A stretch of 64,000 nt of DNA from contig CP180022.1 of the NCBI GenBank assembly GCA_047528285.1, positions 186,001 to 250,000 on the forward strand. Direction: 5' to 3'. The translations under genes and the position numbers were made by a program. Shown here in pieces: positions 10,892-20,021 of this stretch (its first letter is position 1; every line of letters starts with the position of its first letter). Source of the DNA: G047528285 sp047528285 (GTDB lineage: Bacteria; Pseudomonadota; Gammaproteobacteria; Enterobacterales; Enterobacteriaceae). The notes under the pieces were generated by a model that was not told where the DNA came from, searched no databases, and saw nothing but the letters and a program-made list of their open reading frames with translations.

Positions 10892-11992
10892 TTACACCCG
10901 CATCGGCATCACGACATAGGTGCCTGCCTGGCTATCGCTGTCTTCAATTTGAATACTAGAAACTCCATCGGTTAGCAACAACCGTACTTTTTCGCATTTC
11001 AGGGCATTTAGCACATCAAGCAGATAGCTGACATTGAAACTAATTTCCATCTCGCTACCCTCATATGCGACATCAAGGATCTCTTCCGCCTCTTCTTGTT
11101 CCGGATTATTAGCAGTGATTTTTAACTGGTTAGTGCTAAGATAAAGTCGAACGCCACGAAACTTTTCATTGGAAAGAATCGCAGCTCTTGCAAAGGCTTG
11201 CTTAAGCATATCACAGCATGCTTCAAGCATTTTATCGCTATTTTTCGGCAAAACACGGCGATAATCCGGAAATCGCCCATCCACCAGCTTAGAAGTGAAA
11301 ATATAATCAGAAACGCTGGCACGAATATTATTAGTACCAATTTGCAGTTTTACAGGAAGTTCACCTCCATCCAGCATGCGCATCAGCTCCATTACACCTT
11401 TTCGCGGTACAATGACAGAGTGGGATGTCAACGCCTTGCCGATAGCCATAGTAGCCACCGCCAACCGGTGACCGTCTGTAGCCACTGTCCGAACCTCTTC
11501 CCCTACGGTTTCAAAAAGCATACCGTTGAGGTAATAACGCACATCCTGATGTGCCATTGAAAACTGTGTCAAGTCAATTAATCGTTTTAAATTTGACTGC
11601 GATAGGGTAAAATCTACCTCGCTTTTCCAAGCATCCAGATTAGGAAAATCGGAAGCGAGCAGTGTAGAAAGCGAATAGCGACTGCGACCAGAACGAATCA
11701 GCATTCGATTTCCTTCCAGCACAACAGCGATTTCTGCTCCTTCTGGCAGACCGCGGCAAATATCAAAAAACTTACGCGCTGGCACCGTAGTGGCACCAAC
11801 CTCATGTACTGCGTTCAGCGCAACCCGCGCGACTATTTCTATCTCCAAATCAGTTCCGGTCAATAACAAGCGCTCTTCCGTTACTTCTAATAGGAGATTA
11901 CCTAAAATTGGTAAAGTCGGGCGTCCCCCCAACGGGCTACTAACCTGTTGTAGGGGCTTAAGCAAATGCTCACGTTCAACAATAAATTTCAT
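10892..11992 (-). CDS. dnaN: DNA polymerase III beta sliding clamp
   Basis: Ring-shaped processivity clamp that tethers DNA polymerase III to DNA and is loaded by the clamp loader. It has 366 residues, identical in length to E. coli DnaN, beginning MKFIVEREHLLKPLQQVSSP. The three repeated clamp domains are evident; conserved features include GGRPTLPILGNLLLEV, ATDGHRLAV near residue 175 and the C-terminal YVVMPMRV. It starts only 2 bases after the dnaA stop codon, so it is co-transcribed with dnaA. The following gene recF is decayed and begins 27 bases downstream of its stop. Confidence 0.97.
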   Translation of the reverse strand: MKFIVEREHLLKPLQQVSSPLGGRPTLPILGNLLLEVTEERLLLTGTDLEIEIVARVALNAVHEVGATTVPARKFFDICRGLPEGAEIAVVLEGNRMLIRSGRSRYSLSTLLASDFPNLDAWKSEVDFTLSQSNLKRLIDLTQFSMAHQDVRYYLNGMLFETVGEEVRTVATDGHRLAVATMAIGKALTSHSVIVPRKGVMELMRMLDGGELPVKLQIGTNNIRASVSDYIFTSKLVDGRFPDYRRVLPKNSDKMLEACCDMLKQAFARAAILSNEKFRGVRLYLSTNQLKITANNPEQEEAEEILDVAYEGSEMEISFNVSYLLDVLNALKCEKVRLLLTDGVSSIQIEDSDSQAGTYVVMPMRV

Positions 11993-11994
11993 AG

Positions 11995-13392
11995 TTAGGA
12001 AGACAATATTCTAATTAAGTTGGAAAAATCTTCTTTGATATCGTAATTCTCTTCACGCAATTTCTCAATTTTACGGCAAGCATGCAAGACCGTAGTATGA
12101 TCGCGCCCACCAAAAGCATTACCGATTTCAGGCAAGCTATGATTGGTTAATTCTTTCGATAACGCCATCCCCATCTGTCGTGGACGAGCTACCGAGCGAG
12201 ACCGCCGCTTGGAAAGCAAATCACTTATCTTGATCTTATAGTATTCCGCTACAGTTTTTTGAATATTATTCATGGTAATCAGCTTTTCTTGCAGCGCAAG
12301 CAGATCCCGCAGAGCTTTTCGCACAAAATCGATAGTAATCGCTCGATTAGTAAAGTTGGCGTTGGCAATCACGCGATTCAAAGCCCCTTCCAGCTCGCGT
12401 ACGTTAGAACGCAACCGTTTTGCAATAAAAAACGCAACATCTCCCGACAGATGGATAGCATTCTCATCGGCTTTTTTCATCAAAATTGCCACACGCGTTT
12501 CTAGATCTGGCGGCTCAATCGCCACCGTTAATCCCCAGCCAAAACGCGATTTTAGCCGATCCTCTACGCCATTTATTTCTTTAGGATAACGATCTGAAGT
12601 CAGAATTATTTGTTGATTACCTTCAAGCAGTGCATTAAAAGTATGGAAAAACTCCTCCTGTGAGCGCTCTTTTTTGGCAAAAAATTGTATGTCATCGATA
12701 AGTAATGCGTCCACTGATCGATAGTAACGTTTGAATTTTTCAATGGCGTTATTCTGCAAAGCCTTCACCATATCCTGGACAAAACGTTCGGAATGCATAT
12801 AAACGAATTTAGCATTCCCCTTCCGTGCAAGGATGCCATTACCAACCGCATGTAAAAGATGGGTTTTGCCTAGCCCAGTGCCACCATAAAGAAAAAGCGG
12901 GTTATACGCACCACCTGGATTATCAGCGACCTGTCGCGCTGCCGCACGCGCCAGCTGGTTTGATTTACCTTCAACAAAATTATCAAAATTATTTTTTGGA
13001 TTAACATTAGAATAACAATAAGAAAGCTCTGGTTGAAGCGAATCGTTATCCCAGTTTAGGCCATTTAGACGTGAACGAGAGACTACTGCCTGCAACGATT
13101 CTTTTCTGGAGTTAGAACTCGCGGATTGAAGCACAGCAATTTTCGGGGGCTTACTGCCAACCTCAAAGCGCAGCAACGGCACAGTACTACCGCACAAACT
13201 TTTCAGTAAATCATTTATATTATTCAAATATTTATTCATTACCCAATCTAATACAAACCTATTAGGGGCATATAACGCCAAGGTGTTGTCACTCAACTCC
13301 GCCTGTAAGGGGCGGATCCACATACTGAATTCTGTGGCAGGTAATTCATCCTGTAACCTGGCAAGACATTTCTGCCAAAGCGAAAGTGACAC
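11995..13392 (-). CDS. dnaA: chromosomal replication initiator DnaA
   Basis: AAA+ protein that binds DnaA boxes, melts oriC and loads the helicase. I start it at the GTG at 13392 (VSLSLWQKCLARLQDELPAT), which gives 465 residues against 467 in E. coli; GGAG lies 7-10 bases upstream and the sequence GGAGTCCGCCGTG is the same as at E. coli dnaA. The frame stays open 73 codons further up, but that extension has no DnaA similarity. Domain I is nearly identical to E. coli, the linker domain II is diverged, and domain III has GGTGLGKTH (Walker A) and LLIDDIQFF (Walker B). Domain IV carries the DNA-binding signature GGRDHTTVLHACRKI. A DnaA box 212 bases upstream suggests autoregulation. Confidence 0.97.
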   Translation of the reverse strand: MSLSLWQKCLARLQDELPATEFSMWIRPLQAELSDNTLALYAPNRFVLDWVMNKYLNNINDLLKSLCGSTVPLLRFEVGSKPPKIAVLQSASSNSRKESLQAVVSRSRLNGLNWDNDSLQPELSYCYSNVNPKNNFDNFVEGKSNQLARAAARQVADNPGGAYNPLFLYGGTGLGKTHLLHAVGNGILARKGNAKFVYMHSERFVQDMVKALQNNAIEKFKRYYRSVDALLIDDIQFFAKKERSQEEFFHTFNALLEGNQQIILTSDRYPKEINGVEDRLKSRFGWGLTVAIEPPDLETRVAILMKKADENAIHLSGDVAFFIAKRLRSNVRELEGALNRVIANANFTNRAITIDFVRKALRDLLALQEKLITMNNIQKTVAEYYKIKISDLLSKRRSRSVARPRQMGMALSKELTNHSLPEIGNAFGGRDHTTVLHACRKIEKLREENYDIKEDFSNLIRILSS

Positions 13393-13603
13393 GGCGGACT
13401 CCAATCGAATCAGATCAACAAAAGGAAAAAACAACACTGTATGATTCAGGATCATTTTTTGACACAGATCACCGTGATGCAACCTGCGAACCGCATGAAA
13501 CGGTTTTCCCGCGCCGGATCTTAATGAGAATCCTGTAAGGGGGTGCGGATCATAACCCAAACCTCGCTGCAAATCTTCCTCTTCTACACAGTTTTTATCC
13601 TTT

Positions 13604-13612
13604 TTATCCACA
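13604..13612. promoter_or_regulatory. consensus DnaA box upstream of dnaA
   Basis: The plus strand reads TTATCCACA, a perfect DnaA box, 212 bases upstream of the dnaA GTG. E. coli has a DnaA box between its two dnaA promoters that mediates autorepression, so the same role is inferred here. It is the only perfect copy I noticed in the window. Confidence 0.75.
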
Positions 13613-13892
13613 TAATAAAAAAGATGTTTGCGTGTTTACATGATCATATCGGAGCTAAATATAATGAAGCCTTATAACCGACAAAATCAAACATAAGCTG
13701 AATTTGTCAAGTGGAATTCTGGATATATAATCCTAGCAGGAATCACCCTGATCCTGGTGGATTCTTGCATTTTGGCATAAATAATCTATAATAATTTGAT
13801 TATGGTCGGTGTTTCTTGTTCGTTCAATTTATAAACAAAAGTTTTTAAATGATATAAAGTCAGCATATTTATGCAGAATATGCAAATCTGAA

Positions 13893-13921
13893 TTGACTAG
13901 CAACTGTGCAATTATTAAGAT
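13893..13921 (+). promoter_or_regulatory. candidate sigma-70 promoter for rpmH-rnpA
   Basis: TTGACT (13893-13898) and TAAGAT (13916-13921) are separated by 17 bases and point toward rpmH, whose ATG is about 115 bases downstream. The -35 matches consensus at 5 of 6 positions and the -10 at 4 of 6. Position and spacing fit; no transcript evidence is available. Confidence 0.5.
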
Positions 13922-14036
13922 CCCACATCTTAGGTCATTATAATTGTTATGTGATTAAGAGGTCAGTTGTTTTCATGACAGACAGGTTAAACACACTTAC
14001 TGATTAGTAATCATTAAAGTTTAGGTAAAAATTGCT

Positions 14037-14180
14037 ATGAAACGCACTTTTCAACCATCCGTATTAAAACGCAATCGTACTCACGGTTTCCGTGCTCGTA
14101 TGTCAACGAAGAACGGTCGTCAGGTTTTAGCACATCGTCGTGCAAAAGGCCGTTTCCGCCTGACCGCATCTTCAAAATAA
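14037..14180 (+). CDS. rpmH: 50S ribosomal protein L34
   Basis: Small, very basic protein of the large ribosomal subunit. The 47-residue product begins MKRTFQPSVLKRNRTHGFRA and ends RFRLTASSK, one residue longer than the 46-residue E. coli L34. TTAGGTAAA just upstream provides a modest ribosome binding site. It is the first gene of the rpmH-rnpA-yidD-yidC-mnmE cluster, 17 bases before rnpA, and diverges from dnaA. Its base composition is the usual GC-enriched composition of a highly expressed conserved gene in this otherwise AT-rich window. Confidence 0.98.
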   Translation: MKRTFQPSVLKRNRTHGFRARMSTKNGRQVLAHRRAKGRFRLTASSK

Positions 14181-14197
14181 AAAAGTTTATTTGTCCG

Positions 14198-14557
14198 GTG
14201 GTTAATTTTTTATTTTCCAGGGAGTTACGGTTGTTAACTCCTAATCATTTTACTTTCGTCTTCCAACAGCCTCAACGGGCCGGAACCCAGTATGTCACTA
14301 TCCTTGGTCGCCTAAACACACTGGGACATCCTCGCGTCGGTCTCACCGTCGCAAAAAAATATGTTAAGCATGCTCATCAACGTAACCGGATCAAGCGCTT
14401 GATAAGAGAAAGTTTTCGTCTACATCAGCACGCCCTTCCAGCCATGGATTTTATAGTTATAGCTAAAAAAGGCGTGGTTGATCTAGATAACTCTGTCCTA
14501 ACAGAAGTAATAAAAAAATTATGGAAACGCCATTGCCGCCAGTTTCAAAGTTATTGA
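14198..14557 (+). CDS. rnpA: ribonuclease P protein component
   Basis: Protein cofactor of RNase P, which matures the 5' ends of tRNAs together with the M1 RNA. The product is 119 residues, as in E. coli, and starts at a GTG (read as Met) giving MVNFLFSRELRLLTPNHFTF. The basic helix typical of RnpA is present as HQRNRIKRLIRESFR (around residues 60-75), and PRVGLTVAKKYVKHAH precedes it. The 3' end overlaps yidD by 37 bases in another frame, as in many enterics. It is probably co-transcribed with rpmH. Confidence 0.97.
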   Translation: MVNFLFSRELRLLTPNHFTFVFQQPQRAGTQYVTILGRLNTLGHPRVGLTVAKKYVKHAHQRNRIKRLIRESFRLHQHALPAMDFIVIAKKGVVDLDNSVLTEVIKKLWKRHCRQFQSY

Positions 14558-14778
14558 TCAAGTTAATACGCGGTTATCAAGTTCTCATTAGCCGGTTGCT
14601 AGGACCCCACTGCCGGTTCAAGCCCACTTGTTCATCTTATGGAATTGAAGCAATACGAGAATTTGGTATCTTAAAAGGTAATTGGTTAACACTGAAACGA
14701 GTATTAAAATGCCATCCTTTAAATCCAGGTGGGGAAGATCCAATACCGCCAAAAACTTTTGACAACAGAGAATATTAA
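14521..14778 (+). CDS. yidD: membrane protein insertion efficiency factor YidD
   Basis: Small membrane-associated protein of 85 residues, the same length as E. coli YidD, thought to help YidC-dependent insertion of inner-membrane proteins. The family core is clear: LIRGYQVLISRLLGPHCRF, then PTCSSYGIEAI with the conserved Cys pair region, and KCHPLNPGGEDPIPP near the end. It overlaps the rnpA 3' end by 37 bases and stops 2 bases before yidC, so translational coupling in the rpmH-rnpA-yidD-yidC operon is likely. Confidence 0.96.
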   Translation: METPLPPVSKLLIKLIRGYQVLISRLLGPHCRFKPTCSSYGIEAIREFGILKGNWLTLKRVLKCHPLNPGGEDPIPPKTFDNREY

Positions 14779-14780
14779 CA

Positions 14781-16442
14781 ATGGCTTCACAACATAATTT
14801 TCTTGTCATCGCTCTGCTGATCCTATCTTTCATGATCTGGCAAGCTTGGCAGAAGGACCATACCATTCAGCCTACATCACGGATGAATACACAAGATATC
14901 GCAAATAGCAAAGCAAGCGCTCTTGATACTCAAAGAGTATCAACAAGCAGAAAAGGTCACCTTATTACAGTTCAAACCGACATGCTAGCGCTGAAAATTA
15001 ACACCCGCGGGGGTGACATCGAACAGGCTTTCCTCCTGACCTATCCCGATAAACTGGATTCATCACATCCTTTTCATTTACTAGAAAATTCTACAGAATT
15101 CATCTATAAGGCACAAAGTGGCCTAACCGGAAAAAATGGACCAGATAATCCCATCAACGGAGAACGCCCATTATACACAACTAACCAACATACTTATGTT
15201 TTAGCGGATAACAAAAATGAATTGCGTGTTCCGCTGAACTACACAGATCCTAATGGTGCGGTGTATACTAAGACCTTCATTTTGAAACGCAGCGATTTCG
15301 CTTTGAATATAAATTATAATATTAATAATACTAGTAAGTTTCCACTCGAATTAACATTATTTGGTCAACTGAAACAATCAGTTGATTTGCCTAAAGGACA
15401 CGATACTAGAAACAGTAACTTCGCGTTGCATACCTACCGTGGCGCTGCTTTTTCCACTACCGAAGATAAATATCGAAAGTACAGTTTTAAAGATATCAAA
15501 GAGGAGAATCTGAACATCCTCGCCGATGGCGGTTGGGTTGCTATGCTACAGCAATATTTCACCACAGCCTGGATCCCTTTTACGCAGAGTAAAAACACTT
15601 TTTACACGATTGATTGTGGTAGCAATCAGGTAGCGATTGGGTTTAAATCTAGCGCTATTACTGTCGCGCCAGGCAAGCAAAGCGAGCTGAAAGCCACTTT
15701 GTGGCTCGGCCCAGAGATCCAGGAAAAAATGGCGGCTCTTGCTCCACATTTGGATCTGACGGTTGATTATGGTTGGTTATGGTTCATCTCACAACCGCTA
15801 TTCAAACTGCTAAAATACATCCACAGCTATATCGGAAACTGGGGTTTATCTATTATCATCATCACTTTTATCGTACGGGGTATCATGTACCCACTAACCA
15901 AGACGCAGTATATTTCGATGGCAAAAATGCGCATGCTGCAGCCAAAAATAGCCACAATACGCGAACGCTTTTGTGAAAACAAACAACGTCAAAGTCAGGA
16001 AATGATGGCGCTGTACAAGGCAGAAAATGTCAATCCACTAGGAGGCTGTTTGCCACTAGTGATTCAAATGCCAATCTTCCTAGCACTGTATTATATGCTA
16101 TCAGGATCCATCGAATTGCGACATGCACCGTTTACCTTGTGGATCCTTGATCTCTCCGCTAAGGATCCCTATTATATTTTGCCAGTACTAATGGGTGTTT
16201 CCATGTTCTTTATTCAAAAAATGTCACCCAGCACCGTCACTGACCCGATGCAACAGAAGATCATGGCATTTATGCCGATAATCTTCACCTTGTTTTTTTT
16301 ATGGTTTCCATCTGGTCTGGTATTATACTATATCATCAGTAATCTTGTGACTATTCTCCAGCAGCAACATATCTACCGCGGCCTTGAAAAATGTGGCCTG
16401 CACAGCAGAGATAAAAAAGCAAATAATGGCGCGCCACGCTAA
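14781..16442 (+). CDS. yidC: membrane protein insertase YidC
   Basis: Inner-membrane insertase that works alone or with SecYEG to insert and fold membrane proteins. It has 553 residues, close to the 548 of E. coli. An N-terminal membrane segment (about residues 5-21) is followed by the large periplasmic domain (to about 330), which is the most diverged part. The conserved Oxa1-type core has helices at about 355-375, 425-445, 465-485 and 505-530. The helix-2 positively charged groove region reads GIMYPLTKTQYISMAKMRML, followed by NPLGGCLPLVIQMPIFLALY. The C-terminus is basic (RDKKANNGAPR). It begins 2 bases after yidD and is followed 64 bases later by mnmE. Confidence 0.97.
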   Translation: MASQHNFLVIALLILSFMIWQAWQKDHTIQPTSRMNTQDIANSKASALDTQRVSTSRKGHLITVQTDMLALKINTRGGDIEQAFLLTYPDKLDSSHPFHLLENSTEFIYKAQSGLTGKNGPDNPINGERPLYTTNQHTYVLADNKNELRVPLNYTDPNGAVYTKTFILKRSDFALNINYNINNTSKFPLELTLFGQLKQSVDLPKGHDTRNSNFALHTYRGAAFSTTEDKYRKYSFKDIKEENLNILADGGWVAMLQQYFTTAWIPFTQSKNTFYTIDCGSNQVAIGFKSSAITVAPGKQSELKATLWLGPEIQEKMAALAPHLDLTVDYGWLWFISQPLFKLLKYIHSYIGNWGLSIIIITFIVRGIMYPLTKTQYISMAKMRMLQPKIATIRERFCENKQRQSQEMMALYKAENVNPLGGCLPLVIQMPIFLALYYMLSGSIELRHAPFTLWILDLSAKDPYYILPVLMGVSMFFIQKMSPSTVTDPMQQKIMAFMPIIFTLFFLWFPSGLVLYYIISNLVTILQQQHIYRGLEKCGLHSRDKKANNGAPR

Positions 16443-16506
16443 TTAGATAGTCAGGAAATAACCGTTTTTATTTTCCTAATCACAAACTACTCAATAAAAA
16501 GTAAGC

Positions 16507-17880
16507 ATGTCAATGGATCAAATGGATACAGTCGCTGCCCTTGCCACTCCGCCCGGTCGCGGCGGAGTTGGCATTCTGCGTGTTTCTGGCTCCCGGGCCT
16601 CCATAGTAGCCCGTACACTGCTAGGTAAACTTCCTCGGCCACGGCAGGCCGAATACCTACCATTTTGCGACAGAAACGGGATTACGCTAGATCAGGGCAT
16701 TGCCCTATTTTTTCCTGGTCCACATTCATTTACCGGCGAAGATGTCCTTGAACTACAAGGGCATGGCGGTCCTATAATATTAGATCTATTACTGCAATAT
16801 ATCTTATCACTACCTGGCGTACGCATTGCTTTCCCAGGCGAATTTTCAGAACGCGCATTTCTCAACGAAAAAATAGATCTAGCCCAGGCGGAAGCTATAG
16901 CAGATCTCATCGACGCAAGCTCAGTTCAAGCCGCGCGCTCTGCACTCAACTCGCTGCAAGGCGCCTTTTCCATCAAAATTAATGAATTAGTGAAAGCGCT
17001 TATTAATCTTCGTATTTATGTCGAAGCGGCCATTGACTTTCCAGATGAAGAAATTGATTTCCTTTCTGGCGGTAAAATTCAAACCATTTTAAATGATGTC
17101 ATCGTAAAACTTAACCAAGTGCGCACCGAAGCAAACCAAGGCAGATTGATACGTGAAGGCATGAAGGTAGTGATTGCTGGTAAACCAAATGCTGGCAAAT
17201 CTAGCTTGCTGAATTCGCTTGCAGGGCGAGAAGCTGCGATCGTCACCAGCATACCAGGCACGACACGTGATATCCTGCATGAACATATTCACCTAGACGG
17301 TATACCTCTCCATATTATCGATACCGCTGGTCTACGCGACGACGCGGTTGATGAAGTGGAAAGAATCGGCATTGAGCGTGCCTGGCATGAAATCGAACAA
17401 GCAGACTATATACTCCTGATTGTAGACGGTACTAGCACACCATTACATGACCCCTATATGCTGTGGCCTGATTTTATTACCCGTTTACCCCCAGACATCT
17501 CTGTTACGGTGGTGCGAAATAAAGCAGATCTTACAGGTGAGGTTGTTGGTACTAATAAGATAAATGATTACTTTGTTTTTACTATTTCAGCAAAATCCGG
17601 CGCAGGTGTAGACCTTCTACGTATACATTTAAAGCAGAGTATGAAGTTTACCGGTAGTAATGAGGGAAAATTTACAGCCCGCCGCCGCCATTTAGACGCA
17701 CTAGAAAACGCCAATACACATTTGCTTCAGGGAAAAGAGAAGTTGCTAAGCAGTTACGCCGGAGAACTCTTAGCGGAAGAGCTACGACTGGCACAACAAG
17801 CACTCAGTGAAATCACTGGTAAATTCAGTTCGGATGACTTGCTTGATAGGATTTTTTCTAGTTTTTGTATTGGAAAATAA
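16507..17880 (+). CDS. mnmE: tRNA modification GTPase MnmE
   Basis: GTPase that, with MnmG, installs the 5-carboxymethylaminomethyl group on U34 of certain tRNAs. The product is 457 residues against 454 in E. coli. The N-terminal folate-binding domain starts TVAALATPPGRGGVGILRVS. The embedded G domain has G1 GKPNAGKSS (around 225), G2 PGTTRD, G3 DTAGLRDD and G4 NKAD. The C-terminal catalytic cysteine motif is intact as FCIGK. MnmG is not in this window. The start is taken at MSMDQMDT; internal Met codons 3 or 6 residues later are possible. The gene ends the rpmH cluster and is followed by 2.1 kb of decayed DNA. Confidence 0.97.
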   Translation: MSMDQMDTVAALATPPGRGGVGILRVSGSRASIVARTLLGKLPRPRQAEYLPFCDRNGITLDQGIALFFPGPHSFTGEDVLELQGHGGPIILDLLLQYILSLPGVRIAFPGEFSERAFLNEKIDLAQAEAIADLIDASSVQAARSALNSLQGAFSIKINELVKALINLRIYVEAAIDFPDEEIDFLSGGKIQTILNDVIVKLNQVRTEANQGRLIREGMKVVIAGKPNAGKSSLLNSLAGREAAIVTSIPGTTRDILHEHIHLDGIPLHIIDTAGLRDDAVDEVERIGIERAWHEIEQADYILLIVDGTSTPLHDPYMLWPDFITRLPPDISVTVVRNKADLTGEVVGTNKINDYFVFTISAKSGAGVDLLRIHLKQSMKFTGSNEGKFTARRRHLDALENANTHLLQGKEKLLSSYAGELLAEELRLAQQALSEITGKFSSDDLLDRIFSSFCIGK

Positions 17881-20021
17881 GGTTTAGGGGTCGTAGAGAT
17901 CCATCTATTTTTTTAATTTCGTATTACTGACTATTTAGTCTTCCAATCCAAATAAAATAAAAACGCAGTAGCAACTCGATCCAGAAAACAATAAAACTAG
18001 GCTCTGATAATTTTATGGCATCTATGGGCATCTATAGAGAAGTACAGCCGCCACAAGCATAGCTAACCAAGTTTTGTTAAAAAACCCTGCATCTCAAGTT
18101 AAGATCTGTATCAGATAATTCTTATTATTTCAAACTTAAGTCTCCATAAAAAAGAAAAAACTTAAAATCAACTACTAATCTACTGAAGAAAACCTCTCAA
18201 GCAGCATATTTCTCTGAAAGAACAACAGAATGAGCCGGCTCCATATTCTACATGGATAAAGAAAATCGTCTCTGAGAACACCTTAACTTAACTCGTTTCA
18301 CTACACAAATATGGCCATGATTTTGACAGTTATGATAATAAAAAAAGTCTTTAGACTTTTTTAGAGCTTTCTTAATTCGATTTGGAAACTAATGAGAGCA
18401 ATCACTGAGTTTGCCAGAACTATTAATTAATTAGCTAATGATCAAAATGGTTAACATCAGCAAAAAACACTAATATGTACTAAAAGTATCCATATGGTTA
18501 ATATTAGCACCGGCCTTAAAGTCTTAGATAAAGATAAACAGAAACTCCAGAAATACATAAGCGTCGGATAAAACACCAAGTTTATCGTAACTGTTATCTG
18601 CTCGCGGATAACATGATACATAAAATCATCAGTGCCACTTGATCACTCGATCAAGTATCACTGATGAATAGATTTTTGTCTAGATTTACTAAACCAGATC
18701 CGCCGAGACATAATGGGAAAATTGGCTAAACACGTTATATAGTACAGGTGCCTTTCATTATGCTATTCTGCGAAAAATAAAGTAGCTAATTCACACTGCG
18801 ACGTGCGATATAAAATATTGATCAGACTCTTAACTATGGCATGTATAACCAAACTATAATCAATAAGTCTAAATACATTTATAAAGTTTTTAATTTACAA
18901 GCACTTAATGGATAAAGGGTCGGATTTCGTTTTAAAACACTTCTCTGCAATACGATAGTACCAATTAGACAAAACGAGCGATAATCAACAAGCACTTAAC
19001 TAAATGATGCTATTTAGGAATTTTGAATAAGAATCAGCATTACCTAACCAATCTCCCTTGCCATAGATCCATTCATCCTAGTTGTGGTTTATTCAAAAGT
19101 TTACTTTAATTTTCACCCTGTAATATTTTTCTAAATCAGATCCTTTCTACTTATATTTTCCATTGAAATAAATATAAAAATTTATAAGTTGTTATAGTTT
19201 CGTAAGGATATTACAGATGTCCTTTTTATATACCCAAAAGTATTCTATTGCATTCCTTAATAATAAGCATTAAGGTATTTTTATCTATCTGAGAAAATAA
19301 GTATCTTACTGAAAAAATTCATTGCATCGTAAAGTATATAAAATATATACAATTATTATTTAACATTAAATCTTACATTACCGTATCTCCCGGTAATAAA
19401 TCTTGCATTACTTTCTATTACCAGCATGTCTAGGTGATAATGGTTGGACAAAGAAGAATAATTAAAGATGTTTTTTAACTTTCCATGTATTCACCTTTAT
19501 CGTTATGATGAAAAGAATGAGCAAATAAATATCAAATATATAATCATTTATTTCAGCAATACTTAATAGGCAACGATCACAGAAATATCTTACCCGTACA
19601 CCATATCAATGTTTACCTTACTTTTGAGAAAAAGTATCCATATGCCGTATAAAATAATATAACAACGAAAATGTACAACATGATAGCAAAGTTTTCAAAG
19701 AAAACTTGTCGAATATTTAATTGAATATGGTTAGCATATATCATATTCCTCTTCAGATAACAAATTAGGCGTTGTTAATTATAAAAAACCATTCAGATTA
19801 TAATTATTAATTATTGACTTTTATAAAAAAAGCAATCAATTATTAAATCTAATCGAATGGCAGAAATCATCACACAATCACACTGAAGTAGATATACAAA
19901 TAAAGGGAGAATAACCATCGCAGCTACACAACCGCCGTTATTCTTTGTTTGCTATTTATTTTTGCAATATTTAACTACATTTTAATTATATTGCCCCCTT
20001 TAAGATTATAAGGACTGCGCT
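17881..20021. other. decayed intergenic region between mnmE and prlC
   Basis: About 2.1 kb with no intact gene. A minus-strand stretch near 18430-18620 translates to a hydrophobic, membrane-protein-like segment (for example LVFYPTLMYFWSFCLSLSK) with stops on either side; it may be the ghost of a transporter but I cannot name it. An imperfect hairpin at 18628-18665 is listed separately. The rest is AT-rich with dense stops. No prlC-divergent rlmJ remnant could be recognised. Confidence 0.55.
18628..18665. repeat. 17-bp imperfect inverted repeat
   Basis: ATCAGTGCCACTTGATC (18628-18644) pairs with GATCAAGTATCACTGAT (18649-18665) around a 4-base loop, with two adjacent mismatches. There is no T-run after either arm, so a simple intrinsic terminator is unlikely. 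It sits 750 bases beyond mnmE in decayed DNA. Confidence 0.6.

Larger units (their letters stand above)
13393..14036. other. divergent dnaA-rpmH intergenic region
   Basis: About 640 bases of AT-rich DNA between the minus-strand dnaA operon and the plus-strand rpmH operon. It holds a consensus DnaA box and a candidate rpmH promoter, listed separately. In many bacteria this interval is oriC, but in enterics oriC lies by mnmG/mioC. I found only one consensus DnaA box and no 13-mer array, so I do not call an origin here. Confidence 0.6.

Noticed and set aside
13393..13611. N-terminal extension of dnaA by 73 codons
   Set aside because: The extension has no DnaA similarity, while GTG at 13392 is preceded by the same GGAGTCCGCC context as E. 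coli dnaA.
13393..14036. oriC in the dnaA-rpmH spacer
   Set aside because: Only one DnaA box was found and no AT-rich 13-mer series; enterics keep oriC near mnmG/mioC, which is not in this window.
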